From Plasmodium malariae (lineage: Eukaryota; Apicomplexa; Aconoidasida; Haemosporida; Plasmodiidae): a stretch of DNA of 64,000 bases. The DNA lies in NCBI RefSeq assembly GCF_900090045.1, contig NW_021638312.1:186001-250000 (forward strand). The letters are read 5' to 3'. Numbering within the stretch: the first letter of the stretch is position 1; each line of letters opens with the position of its first letter. Below are positions 25,842-37,685 of the stretch, piece after piece. A program made the translations under genes and the position numbers. The notes beneath the pieces are model-generated. The model saw only the letters and a list, made by a program, of their open reading frames with translations, did not search any database and was not told where the DNA came from.

Positions 25842-26861
25842 TTATAAGATATGAGTTCCTGATATTTCAACGGTTTTGTTTAATTTCTCATCATTAACTG
25901 TGAAATTTACATTTGCATTATCTTCACTTATCCAATCGTCTATCTCCTTTCTAAAATTATCTCCCCCTATATGACCTATATTTTTTTTATTTTCCAAATT
26001 TCCTCCTTTAAAATTAATTAGGTTTTTTCTATTTCTGAATTTTTCCATAAATTTGGTTCTGTTCTCATTCATTTATGAAAATATCCTAGCATTTCCCCTT
26101 ATATTTTATATTTTCCTTTTTTTTTAATTCTTGTAATACCATCATATGTAAGAGTATATATATTTTTAGTAGTAATATATACATATACGTATATATCTAT
26201 ATAAATATCTGTGTTATGAAATTCTTCTGTATTTATTAGTGATAATTCCCTTTTATTTTCTTCATATTCACATGAAATATCCTGTTATTTTTCTGTCAAT
26301 TCCATAAAGAATCCTGTTCTAAATATTGTTCTATAAATGGTACCCCTTTTTGATATGTATTGAATCCAAGCACCTTTTTGTATTTGTATAAATGGAATAT
26401 ACTGATATTCGCTAGAATATTTCTTATTTAATACTTGAACTTTTTTTATGTATGCCTTTCCTTTTTTTCATTAATACTTTAAAATGTTGAAGCGGTCTAT
26501 TATAATAAATTTATCAGGAAGTTTTATGTTTTTATATCACATAATTTCATAAAAGTTTTTGTTTTTCAATATCATTTATACATTTAATATTTTCCATTAA
26601 CTCATCATTTGTCAAATTAGGATATATCGTATACTCCTCTTCTGTGAACATTTGTAATAATGTTGATAAAAATTCTTCTTCGTTGATTTGGCGTTCTTTA
26701 TTTCTGCATTCATTGTGTACATTCATATGTATTTCTACAATAGTTTTATATCTTACATTTTTGCTATTTGACAAATTTAAGTTTTTCACAATATAGGTTT
26801 CATTTATTTTTATATATTCTATAATTTTATCATGGTATAATGGATGTTATAAGTGATAGTG
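25842..26861 (-). pseudogene. STP1: Decayed STP1 cytoplasmic exon
   Basis: On the minus strand the relic runs parallel to exon 4 of the intact STP1 at 45551. It begins near 26861 with H-Y-H-L, stop, H-P-L-Y-H-D (intact copy: YHLESPIYDD), then KTIVEIHMNVHNECRNKE (intact: KIIIEVHMEVLEEYRNEN), then YPNLTNDELMENIKC. After a stop at 26547 only pieces survive: GAWIQYISKRGTIYR (intact: DIWRQWISKKGIIIQ), and near the end FRKEIDDWISEDNANVNF (intact: FRNEIEDWIREDDLYANS). Many stops and frame changes lie between. No ectodomain or membrane exon was found upstream, so only the intracellular tryptophan-rich part was copied or kept. The collinear order of at least five blocks makes the assignment solid. Confidence 0.8.
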
Positions 26862-29800
26862 TTTTAAAATATCATTTTTACTCTCAGAATGTGAAAGTAA
26901 TAATATTTCCAATTATTTAACTTACCTTCTTAATGTCTTTTTTGTACTTTTTTAAGAGTTATATTAAAATGTACATCAATATAACATAAATATATTTATG
27001 AAATAAATTACTAGAATTATCAATTCTTATTACATATTTTATTAGCTAAATTAATGAATCTTTTCCTTTTCTACTATGCTTAGTGATAAAATTTATTCTT
27101 ATTTATTTTTAGAATTGTTTTTATACATATATATATGTATATATTATATAAATATATTTTTTGGAATAAATACTACATATACTATATATGTTGATTTTTA
27201 GTACTAACGTTAGTATTGGTTGTCTAATTAATATTAATATTTTATTATTTTTTTACACTTTATTAAATATATACATTTTCCTAAAATATATATACTTTTT
27301 TATATTTTGTTCATTATATACTTGGGCTCAATTAAAGGCTCCTTTTTGCATGAGACTTTTGTAGTTTTCCATAGAACATACATTTATAATATTACGTTGA
27401 AATATTATAATTAAATGAATTATTGACATTTTTTTTTTGTGCATTTTTAAAATAAATTTCATTTAACTCTTTTAATATTTTATTTTATATGAACGAATAT
27501 ATTTATTGTTGAATATTTATAAATTATAATTTTTTACAGTATAATATATAATATAATATCTACTGTTACAAGAATAGTTTTATCATCTTTAGTACTATTT
27601 ATTATTATACGATCCTTGCATTCATCAAGATATTTCAAAATATTTACTTTTTTTGTATTATATAAAGTGAAAATATACAGACAAACTAAAACATTTAAAA
27701 GAAAATTACATTTTCGTAAATGCAGTACTATAAAAATGGTAATTTAGTGGCGTAAAATAGTGAATCTAGTAGATTATTAATATACTTAATTGGAATAATT
27801 TTTATTGTTAGAAAAAAAAATAAAAATAAATATTAGAATAAATGTTAATGTAATTAATGGAAATAAGGAATCAACTTCATATGTAGTATAATTAGTAGGT
27901 GCCATTTCTCAATATTATAACTTTCTAAGTGACAGTTTTACGAGATTTGGAATTAATTGAAATTGATTATATTCCTGTAGGATATTGAAAAATAGGATGT
28001 TGCACTTTTGGACTAGGTAATATGATTTTTATCAGCATAATATTCATAACTATGGTTTTTTAATTGAACATGTATATAAGTTCCATTTTGTGCAAGAATT
28101 ATATTTATGAAATTATTATGTAATTAGTCATATTTGTTCACTGTACATGGAAAAATTATATGTGTTTATTCAAATATGCAAAATTTTTAGAAATAGTAAA
28201 ATATTAAATTTATGAGTAAATTTATAAAAAAGGAAAAATTAAAAAGTATTATGTTTTTTCCAAAAAGTCGATATTCAGGTATCTGTGTAAATTATATTTA
28301 AACCATATAAATAAGATATAAGACTCCATAAAAATTGAACGCTTTAATGAATTTTTTTTTTTGGTGAATATGGTAATATATTGATTGTGTATATATGAAA
28401 ATAATATTTTTAAAGGTGAAATTTATAAATATTTTATATTTTCATGTTTATTTGTAAATTTTAAACATAATTATCTTATTTTATTTTATATAAAAAAGGC
28501 ATAGCATGTGAACGTACAAACTTTAATAGGACATGTATATAAAAAAAAAAAAAAAAAATTATTGACATATTATATATATACGTAATAATAAGAAAATTGT
28601 GCATTTTCCACAGAAATTAAACTGTGGGTTTAGGATTTATTAATTTGAGAATATGATAAATCATTTATACAATATTTATTTATTTCTTAAAAGGATATCT
28701 CATAAAATGTTTTAAAAACCGTGAATCTAACTAAATTGAAAAGGTTCAATTACAAATAAATGTTAAATAGGATTTTATTTATGCAGAGTTTATTTGCCTT
28801 AATTTATTATCTAAGTTTTATGTACAGCATAATTACATATATATTATATGGGATAAGGTATTTTTCATATTGATATATTATCGGTAAGTAAAATTTTTGA
28901 TGGACAGTTTATGAAAATGCTAAAAGAAAATAAATTAGTTTTTTCATAAATGTTACTACAATAATATATATATATTAAATCAATAAAAATTTAATAATGT
29001 AATTTTTAGATATTAAAAATTAGATATATTTTTCTTTTTTATATTCATTTACATGTAATTTTTTACTCTTTAATAAAAATAATATAAAGTTTTATTCCAC
29101 ATAATTACTATAGTTTGTATATATATAATATTTTTTAAATTATACGCTTAATGAAAATAATATAAAATGGCCATAAAATTTTTTAAATAATATTTTATAG
29201 ATATTAGAATTATATTCGCTAAAATATTTATTATTTAAATATTTAAGGAGTTCTACTACAGTCCACCTACAAAATATCTTTTCAGCTGTAGATATTTACA
29301 GCAAGATATATTAAAAATAATATACTTGTTCTAAAATAATAATTAAATAAGTTAATAAATCATTTATATTAGTAGATTATATTCTTATTCCTTCTTATTT
29401 ATTATGTAAATATTATATATTGCATATTAGGAGTACATTCATTACTTTTGATATATTTTAAAAAAATGGAAATTTAATCAATATTTATATCCATTTTATC
29501 CTTAACCCCTTTTTTTTTTCCCTCTTTTTTACTCTATTAATATTTCATCTAAATATATATAATTAATTATAAAAAAATAAACAAATTTAGAAGATGAGTT
29601 CAAATATTCGTTATTTACAAATAGTGGTATAAATTAAATATTAATAAAAATGATAATAGTAAATAAATATGAAAAAAAAAAATAATAAATCATCCCTTAT
29701 TTACTTTTAAAATAAATATTTCTTTATAGATTTTGTAATATCGTATAATGTGTACTTTCTAAGGAAAATAATACAACATAAAAAATTATATGTGTTTGTG

Positions 29801-30423
29801 GAGGAATTAATTCACGTTATATAAATGACACAATATAAGTTTTTGTATTCTTTTAATAATACCAAAATTATAATAATTAATTTATTATTAAAGATAATCA
29901 GTTTTTCCGGAATATAATATTTATAAAATTAGAATTATTAATAGGAAAAAATCCTTTAAATTATTAGTAATAATCTTAATGTACAGAGGAATATATTATA
30001 TATATATACTCTGAATTCTGTATAGTACATCAACTCATTATATATATATAAAAAAGAATGAACATTTTAATTTATAGTTCATTGTGAAGATGATTAATAA
30101 AAAAATTATTTTATTTGTGACCTGAATTAAATAAATAAATTACATATTTTGAATATTTATTTAAGCATTCAATTTATTATATTTCAAGGATATCTATTTT
30201 TTTTTTAAATAACATTAGGATAAAAACTATAAAGTATATATTTAATGTTGTTTTACATTGTATTTATAGTAAAATATAAAATATTTATATTCAATTTATA
30301 ATTTATTTTTGAAGAAATAATAAAAATAATTGTTTAAATAAATAGAGCATACATTATCACTGGAAGTATATATTCGTTAATTTATTTTTCTCTTAATATA
30401 ATAAAATATTAATGATTTATATT
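26862..30423. other. Intergenic sequence with a possible membrane-protein relic
   Basis: At 27840-28090 the + strand carries a relic-like stretch: one frame reads SQYYNFLSDSFTRFGIN, the next IEIDYIPVGY, stop, KIGCCTFGLGNMIFISIIF, a hydrophobic span. The layout hints at a variant-antigen C-terminus, family unknown. The run 28290-28390 resembles 52155-52240. A poly-A run of about 17 lies at 28542-28558. From about 29230 the sequence resembles the long 5' flanks of other fam copies. Confidence 0.45.
30006..30160 (+). promoter_or_regulatory. Shared fam 5' elements upstream of the copy at 30424
   Basis: A tyctgaattctgtatagtac-type pyrimidine-rich stretch begins near 30006, about 418 bp before the ATG. 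TATTTTGAATATTTAT lies at 30147-30160, about 277 bp before it. The same pair in the same order precedes four other fam copies, which points to shared ancestry and possibly a promoter role. Confidence 0.4.
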
Positions 30424-31321
30424 ATGGAACACGAAAAAAACTTTCTTATTTCTATGAAAATAGTTTCGTTTTTCCTTTTAACACGATATGCTATTTTAAT
30501 CAGGATCTAGCATTATTATATAATTTAACTATATTTATGTTTATTATATTTGTAGTGTTTTTTTATTTTTATTAACATTTTTTCTAGCATTATATTATAT
30601 AATCGTTTTAATAATAAATATTTATTTTTTCTGTTTAGAGTATATCTAGCAAATTCATGAATGATAATTACCATCTTGGTAAGTTAAATTGAAGAAATTA
30701 TCGATCACTAGGAAAATATGAAAAGGATAATTTAAATAATTTTCTTTTGAAAGAAAAGTTTCTAAAAAATGGAGTGAATGAAAAAATATCTATATATATT
30801 AATGAAAAAGCGGACAAAAGAAAAAGCAAACAAACAAATAGAAGTTTATTAAAGAATGCCGAATATTATACAGATGTTATTGATTACAATAATGGATTGT
30901 TTGATGGAAAACATGTTCATATTGGCAAAAAATGGATTAAAAAAAAAGGATATGATGATTTTTTGGAGAAAAGAAGGAGAATTGGAGATATAGCTTTAAA
31001 AAAATAAAATTTAGAAATTACGGATTTGGAGTAGCTATGTTTTTTTTTTTTTTCTTGGTAGGTGTAAGAATTCCCCTATCACCAGGATTAACATTTTTGA
31101 ATAATATTAAATGGACGGAGATTACAAATAATACAGTAGGGAATTTTTTCTATGATGCTATAGAAAAGATGACAAATATTATGGATACCTATTCTTATAT
31201 AGTATATTTTAGCATACTTATTGTAATATTATCTGTTATGCTTATAATAGGGATTTATATAATCTTAAGGAATAATGAAAAATATAGTAAAATTAAGATA
31301 ATTAATGAGTATAATAACTAA
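30424..31321 (+). pseudogene. fam-l: fam-l exported protein, broken
   Basis: Exon 1 starts at 30424 with MEHEKNFLISMKIVSFFLL, but the bases at the usual splice point read AGCATT, so the GT donor is lost after a small deletion. Exon 2 starts at 30639 after TGTTTAG. An in-frame TGA sits at 30690, directly before RNYRSLGKYEK, where siblings have the PEXEL-like RLLAK. The body is typical fam-l: EYYTDVIDYNNGLFDGKH, then KKWIKKKGYDDFLEK. One base is missing from the A7 run at 30998-31004, which moves the rest into another frame; that frame holds a membrane span (MFFFFFLVGV), a second near residues YSYIVYFSILIVIL and the family ending LRNNEKYSKIKI. The lost donor and the TGA are not homopolymer changes, so this is a pseudogene. 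It pairs with the fam-m gene 1.9 kb downstream. Confidence 0.8.
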
Positions 31322-33215
31322 TAAGTAATGTATATCTTTCTGTAAAGATGTCTTTAATACGAAGTAATAACTATAGCAATTATAGTAATATATTAATAAG
31401 GATATATATTATATCTAAAATATATTAAATGCACAAGAGTATGTGCAATCTATTTAATACACAAACACAAATATATATTTTCTTTGTTTTTTTTAGAATT
31501 TGATTGTTTTAATATTTTTGAATGTGTTTTAAATTAAAATTGTATATTGATTAAACCTTATGGCATAATTTATATATTTGTCCATTTAAATATATTTCTA
31601 TGTATTTATAATTTTGTTCTTCAAAATTAGTCCTTAGTAGTACAATTCGTATAATTTTTTAGAAATGCAATAATTAATATTTGTACTAGATCATTTTTAT
31701 TTTTATTTTATATTCTGTTATAATCTAAAATTACCATATAGTATTTTTTTAAGAAAATCTAATATTAATGTTAAATTAAAGATAAATGTGCCTTGTTTTG
31801 TATTCTATGGGAAGTAATGTATATATTTTGATATATGGACACATACATATGTATATATAATTCTAAAAGGAAAACTTAGTATTTATTATGTGAAATATAA
31901 TTTATAAAAATGTGTAAAAAAATATATCTATTATAAAAATCTTTTTAACGGACGTTTAAATTTTTCGCTTTTTATAACTACAATATTATATATAATAAAA
32001 GAACATACCCTTTTAATTACGTATTATTTATAAATACTAACCTAAAGATTTCAAACAGTTACATTTAAAAGAAGAGCTCTAACTATTTATTGATATGTTA
32101 TTGAGTATAATAATACAATTAAGTTTTAGAGAAATTACATAAATGTATATTGTGTTAATAATTACCATATAAATAAACTATACGTTTTAGAAAATTTTTC
32201 ATATAATTAAAATTTTAAATTAATTAGATAAATTTAATGAGTTATTACTAGTTCATTTGTAACATATACATATATATATTATATATATATATATATTTTT
32301 TTTATTAAACTGAATTTTCTTCTATTCATATATATTTATTTAAAACAAAATAATAAAATATAGTTGAAGAATTTTGAAATATTTCATTTACACATAATAG
32401 TATAAATAAAACTTTATTGGATTTTTTGTCTTTAAAAAATTTTTTTAAAAAAATAAACAATTCTAATTTTTTTTAATACTTATATGTATATTGTTTTATG
32501 GATTTGATAGTATGATATTAATTGGAACTTTTATATATATTATACGAAATTAAGGAGTGAACAAGTAATATTTAATACATTTTAAAATGGTGTACACAAT
32601 ATTTATCTTTTCATTCATCATTACATTTATTACATTATTATAATAATTAATTTTTTTTAACTACGACATCTTGCTTTTTCAAATTAAACATTTTATAAAA
32701 TTAAAATTATTTTTGAAACAGTGTTAAAATTAGTTACTATTATCCAAAAATATAAAAAATCATGTAATCTCTATATTCCACATACTCTATGTTCTATATA
32801 TTCTATCTTCTATATAAACTGAATATTTAGGTATAATAAAAAATTATTTATTTTTTTACTTAAATAATAAAAGGATTAATAAATAAAACATTTAAATAAT
32901 TTATTATTTTATATAATTAATTTATGTATTTTGAATATTTATTAAAGTAATCGAATTATATTATTCTAATGAACATTTTTATTTTATAAATATAATTATG
33001 ATAAAATATGCATAATATATTTTTATAATTACTTTTCATTATTTTCCTTATAAAAAATTTTATATAATAACATTCGTTTTATTCTATTTTTACTGAAAAA
33101 TATAAAAAAAAATTAAATAAATAAACATAATGTCCGTATCATTAAAAAAATATTATATTATTGTTAATTTGTTAGTTAATATAGAACAGCATTAAAAATA
33201 TATATTGAAAAAAAA
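31322..33215. other. Intergenic sequence of the first fam-l/fam-m doublet
   Basis: The first several hundred bases are a fam-type 3' flank (frequent atttgaat and ttttaatatt). From about 32260 on it is the 5' flank of the fam-m gene. A TA tract lies near 32270-32296. No other gene is supported. Confidence 0.55.
32768..32942 (+). promoter_or_regulatory. Shared fam 5' elements upstream of the fam-m gene at 33216
   Basis: A pyrimidine-rich block of repeated TCTATATTC-like words spans about 32768-32815, starting 448 bp before the ATG. TATTTTGAATATTTAT follows at 32928-32942, about 288 bp before it. Spacing matches that of the fam-m gene at 57636 to within a few bases. Confidence 0.45.
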
Positions 33216-34193
33216 ATGAAAATAATTATTTTCTTTAAATTTTCTATCTTTATGTTTGTAACTTGGATGTACTATTTTAACAAAGATAAAGTAAGAAAGC
33301 ATTATTATATAATATTCATGTTATTCATAATTTTAGTATTCTATTTATTTCGTTTATTTATATAAAATTATTTAATTTTATATAACTAATAATTACTTTA
33401 TTTTTTTTAGATTACGTTCGACAACTCCTCAAACAACAATTGCATATTTGACAGGGAATTAAATACAAGAGCTCATCGATTATTAGGAAAATGTAGGCAG
33501 CCTAAGAATTTAAGTGCTCTAGAGTTAAAAGCAAATAAAGAAAATATAGGAATGCCCAAGAAAGGAGATATATCAAATGACGAAAAAGGGACAACAACAA
33601 AAATAACAGAATTAAATGGAAGTTTATTAAGGAATACAGAGGGATATAAACAAGCTAATAAAAATAAATCATGTATATTTGAAACAAACAAATATTCTCG
33701 TTTTGAATCAAAAATTTTCAAAGAACTGGATTATTTAGATTTTCTTAAAAATAATAGGACAATTAGCGATAAGACTTATACAAGAGTAATACGTAAAAAA
33801 TATGGACTACGATTTGCTTTACCTATATTATTGATCCTATTTTTTATAGCTGTACTCATGATAGATTTAACAATGGGTTTAATATCTCCTAACACAGGGG
33901 GACTATGGTATCATATAGGTTTGTGGGACCATATAAAATCGTTATCGAGTATTGCAAAAACGTTGAAGGATTATTTACCATCATGGCTGACTCAATGCGC
34001 ATCATGGAACTGCAAGCACCATCCACCTAGCGGAGATAGTAAATGTACTGAATTATGTACCTTAAATAATTTATTTGGTATTGTAGTGTATTTCTTACCT
34101 TTCATTATATTAGGTATAACTCTCATATTAAGAGTTGTTTACTACCATAAAAAAGTTAAGAAATATGAAAAAATTAAATTTAGGAAAAGATAA
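33216..34193 (+). CDS. fam-m: fam-m exported protein, intact, two exons
   Basis: Exon 1 (33216-33290) codes MKIIIFFKFSIFMFVTWMYY, a signal anchor, and ends before GTAAGA. Exon 2 (33411-34193) follows TTTTTTTTAG; joints are phase 0 and the product is 285 aa, the same as the other intact copy. Residues 45-52 (RAHRLLGK) hold the PEXEL-like arginine and leucine. A basic linker leads to the conserved block SCIFETNKYSRF, IFKELDYLDFLKNNRTISDK, then VIRKKYGLR. Membrane spans lie near residues 160-182 and 247-268, bracketing a loop with five cysteines, and the tail is YHKKVKKYEKIKFRKR. fam-l/fam-m proteins were reported to have an RH5-like predicted fold and are presumed to reach the infected red cell or its surface; the exact role is unknown. 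Naming as fam-m versus fam-l rests on memory of the C-terminal type. Confidence 0.85.
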
Positions 34194-37100
34194 AAAGAAT
34201 AAAATGATATATGCTTTTTTATTCAGTAAATTAGTTAACATAAAAGTGAATCTATAATATCTTTAGTTATGTATTTATTAATTATACCCATAATTGCTTA
34301 AATTTTATAATTTTGAGTATAAACCTTGGTGTAAATGTTATTTTTTGTGCACTACAATCAGATAATATTATCTTCTTAGAATTTTTCTACAATTTGAATT
34401 TTTTCATGTTGTTAAGTGTATACTTTTATGTATTTGTTCAGTTTAACTAAAATATTATGTTTCAATATACATATTTGTGTAATTAAATAGGTTATAATAT
34501 AAAATATAAGTTTATGAATTATAATTAATATATAATAGGACAACCCATATAATTTTAAGTCTCTAGTTAATTTATATTCTATCTATAAGAAATTGTATAT
34601 TATATTTTTTCTTTTAATCTAGAATGAAATTATTATTTGTGGGAATACTTAAAAAAAGTGTATTGTTGTTTTTAAATTGTAAATATATATTTGTTGTCTT
34701 TTGTTTAATGTCATTAAGTGAATATATATTTTTGCATTGATATTTATATGTAATATTATTTAAAATATACTATACGATTTCTCTTTTTATATATGATAGT
34801 TTATATAATATAGCAGAGACATATATTAATACACGTGAATTATCATTTCACATAAATAAAATAAAGTACCATGTTAATATTAATGAATCATTATATAATT
34901 ATTTTTATTAGTACAATATATGATAGTATTAAAACATGTTAAATATATACATATATAAAAAATTTATAATTTAAACTTATTATACATATGAAATCAATCT
35001 TAGGGAAATATAAAGTCCTATAACGACAAGTGTAAATTGTAATCATAAAATTAACAGAACGTTATTTTTTGTTTCCTAATAACTTGTTTATATTCATGTT
35101 AACTGCTACAATCTTTGAGCACATAGAATATTAAATGAGTTAATTTTATAGATACATGTAAATATAGAAACTATATAAATTACAATATTATAAAGGCACA
35201 TGAATAAAATCATGAAATTCCATTCATATTATTTATTATTAAACTATATAGCGTTTGTTAATGCTTAACTTCTGACAGTTTAAACGAAAAAATGTAACAT
35301 TTTTAAGAAAAAATAATAAAGGTATACATAGTATTAAAATGTTATGGATTAAATTTTTCATTTTAAATATATATTTTTATTATTATTTAGAAAAAATAAT
35401 ATTGAAAGAAGAAAAATTATTTTCATTATATAGGTATAATATTGAACTTTATATTTATAAGATAAACAATATATTAATATGAATGATATATTTAGAAGAA
35501 CACAATAACTAAAAAAATATTGAATATACAATTGAATGCTAGAAACATTGAATAATAAATAAGAATATCTATGTACAAGCATAATTCACCATATAGTTAT
35601 TTAATTAGGATAAAATTAAATATATTTAATGCATGTAAACTCTTCACACATTATACTTTAATTTGAGAAAAATATACCAATTTAGGCATATATATAAATA
35701 ATTAATAAAAAGCATTTTCAAAAAATTTTTTAGGAAGGAAACAATTTTAAGGATGATAAATTCTTAATTTATGTAAATATTTTGAAGAATTCAATTATAT
35801 ATAAGATACCTTTTTAAGAAGTTATATATGTATATTATAAGTTTTTAAAATTGGTTAATATCTATTTTAGAAGGATGCATTAAATGTATGTAAAAGTATG
35901 AATAAATCAATTATAGCATCAACAAAGTTAAAAATATTAAGAGTACTTATAAATTCACAATAACTCTACAAGTGGTTCTAAACAATAAAAGCAAAATAAT
36001 TTTTTTTTCATATGCTTTTTCTTTTCAATATAAATATAGAATTTTTACTTTAATTTTTTTGATTTTTTATAATAAAGTAATTATTTCCATTGAATAGTAA
36101 TATATTAGATGAAAAATAAAATATTTTAATATTACATACTTACAATAATATTTTTTACAGATAATATATATATAAGTATTAAATTATTAGATATAATAAT
36201 TAAAGACGGGAAATATATTAACACAAAACATCCTTTCGCATAAAGATATATTTAGCCAAATACTATTTATTTACATTCATTCTTTAAATTATATCACTAA
36301 ATTATATTGCTGACATTATTTATTTGTAGAAGAATAAATAAATACATAATATGTTCGTTTTAATGTTTTCAAAAGAAAAATTGCTAAATCACGCATTTCA
36401 GTAAATAAATCTAACACCTTTTCTTATAGTTATGTATATATTATAAACCGCAAATTGTTATTTGTAAATATATTTTATTTGAAATATATAAAACTAATAG
36501 AATTACATTTAATATTTCTACATTAATTTTTACCAGTTATCTCCCTTTCTTTATTTTTATTTACTATTATTTTAATATTATTTGTAAATATATATATTTA
36601 ATTAATAAAATATTAAAAATATTAAGTCTATGTAATTAAATATTTCATTTAAAAAAAATGGAAGTTCATTTAATTTATTTTATTTGAGCATATTATTTTC
36701 CAATATTATTATGAATAAATAAATAATATATATTTTTTATCCTTTAAAATAAATATTTCTTAATACATTAAATAGAATAAATTGCATTTTTTGAACAAAT
36801 TATATATAATAAAAGAACACATGTGCTTAAGTAGTAACTAATGAAAGTGTTATAAATAATTTAATAAAAAATTTTATACAGAATATTGCTATATTTATTT
36901 ATTACTACAATTATTAATTTTATTTTAATATTATAGTAAAGTGTATGATATAAGAAAAATACAACAAATTATCCCAATATATAATTATTTTAAAGTTATA
37001 TTTATTAATAAGTTAGCATCCTTAAAATTATCAATTATTCTTTTAATATGTAAAAAAATATAATATACATATATATATATATTATCTATATTCTCTATTG

Positions 37101-37398
37101 TATAAGAATTCTACCCGCGTAACAATATATAACATATATTTTTATTAGTTTACTCTTAAAATGTTTAAAGAAAAATTATTTAATTAGTGAACTACATTAA
37201 ATAATAATTTATTTTTATATGTATCAATGAATTAATATTATTTTATTTTAATGAATATTAGTTTTTTTTTGAATAATATTAAGATAAAAATATATAATAT
37301 ATTTTTCAAGTTATATTTATTCATTGAATTGGTAAAATGTAACATATTTATATAAATTTAATTATTTGAAAAGTAATAATAAAATAATATTTTAAAAT
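34194..37398. other. Duplicated intergenic sequence downstream of fam-m
   Basis: This stretch matches 58621-61900 in order: for example taatcataaaattaacagaa near 35040 against taattataaaattaacaggt near 59460, and aacaattttaaggatgat near 35740 against aacaatttcaaggatgat near 60190. It ends in a fam 5' flank with a tattctctattgtata element at 37088-37103. No gene is supported; the minus-strand frame at 35358-35582 lies in this repeat and is not conserved in the other copy. Confidence 0.6.
37082..37112 (+). promoter_or_regulatory. Shared fam 5' element before the truncated fam-l copy
   Basis: The tattctctattgtata word is nearly identical to the one at 61522 upstream of the fam-l copy at 61915. 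Here it lies only about 310 bp before surviving coding sequence because exon 1 and most of exon 2 are gone. Confidence 0.35.
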
Positions 37399-37685
37399 TA
37401 TGGATATATAGTTGCTATGTCATTTTTTACTTGTTTGCAATAGGTATACACTTATTAAGAAAATTAAATTATATCAATAATGGATGGGAATCTCTTAGTG
37501 AGGGTAATATATGGAAAACATTGTATAAATTTGTAGGAGAGTGGGGGAAAACAACAAATGCTTATATATTTTTGACATTATTTGGTATACTTATAGTTAT
37601 ATCGATAATTCTGCTTGTAACAGGAATTTGTAATATGTTAAGGAATAATGAAAAATATAGCAAAATTAAATTTATTACTGAGTAA
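37399..37685 (+). pseudogene. fam-l: fam-l C-terminal fragment
   Basis: Only the end of exon 2 remains. It begins abruptly at about 37399 with YGYIVAMSFF, corresponding to the start of the first membrane span in other copies (YGFGVAMFF). A frame change near 37430 follows, and an 84-codon open stretch runs to 37685: AIGIHLLRKLNY, a hydrophilic loop, a second span near IFLTLFGILIVISIILLVTG, and the fam-l ending LRNNEKYSKIKFITE. Upstream of the junction the sequence is fam 5' flank, not coding. A deletion of roughly 0.6-0.7 kb relative to the second module removed the signal peptide, the export motif and the variable region. It cannot make a secreted protein as it stands. Confidence 0.75.

Noticed and set aside
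33473..33721. Minus-strand open frame over fam-m exon 2
   Set aside because: Antisense shadow of an intact fam-m gene.
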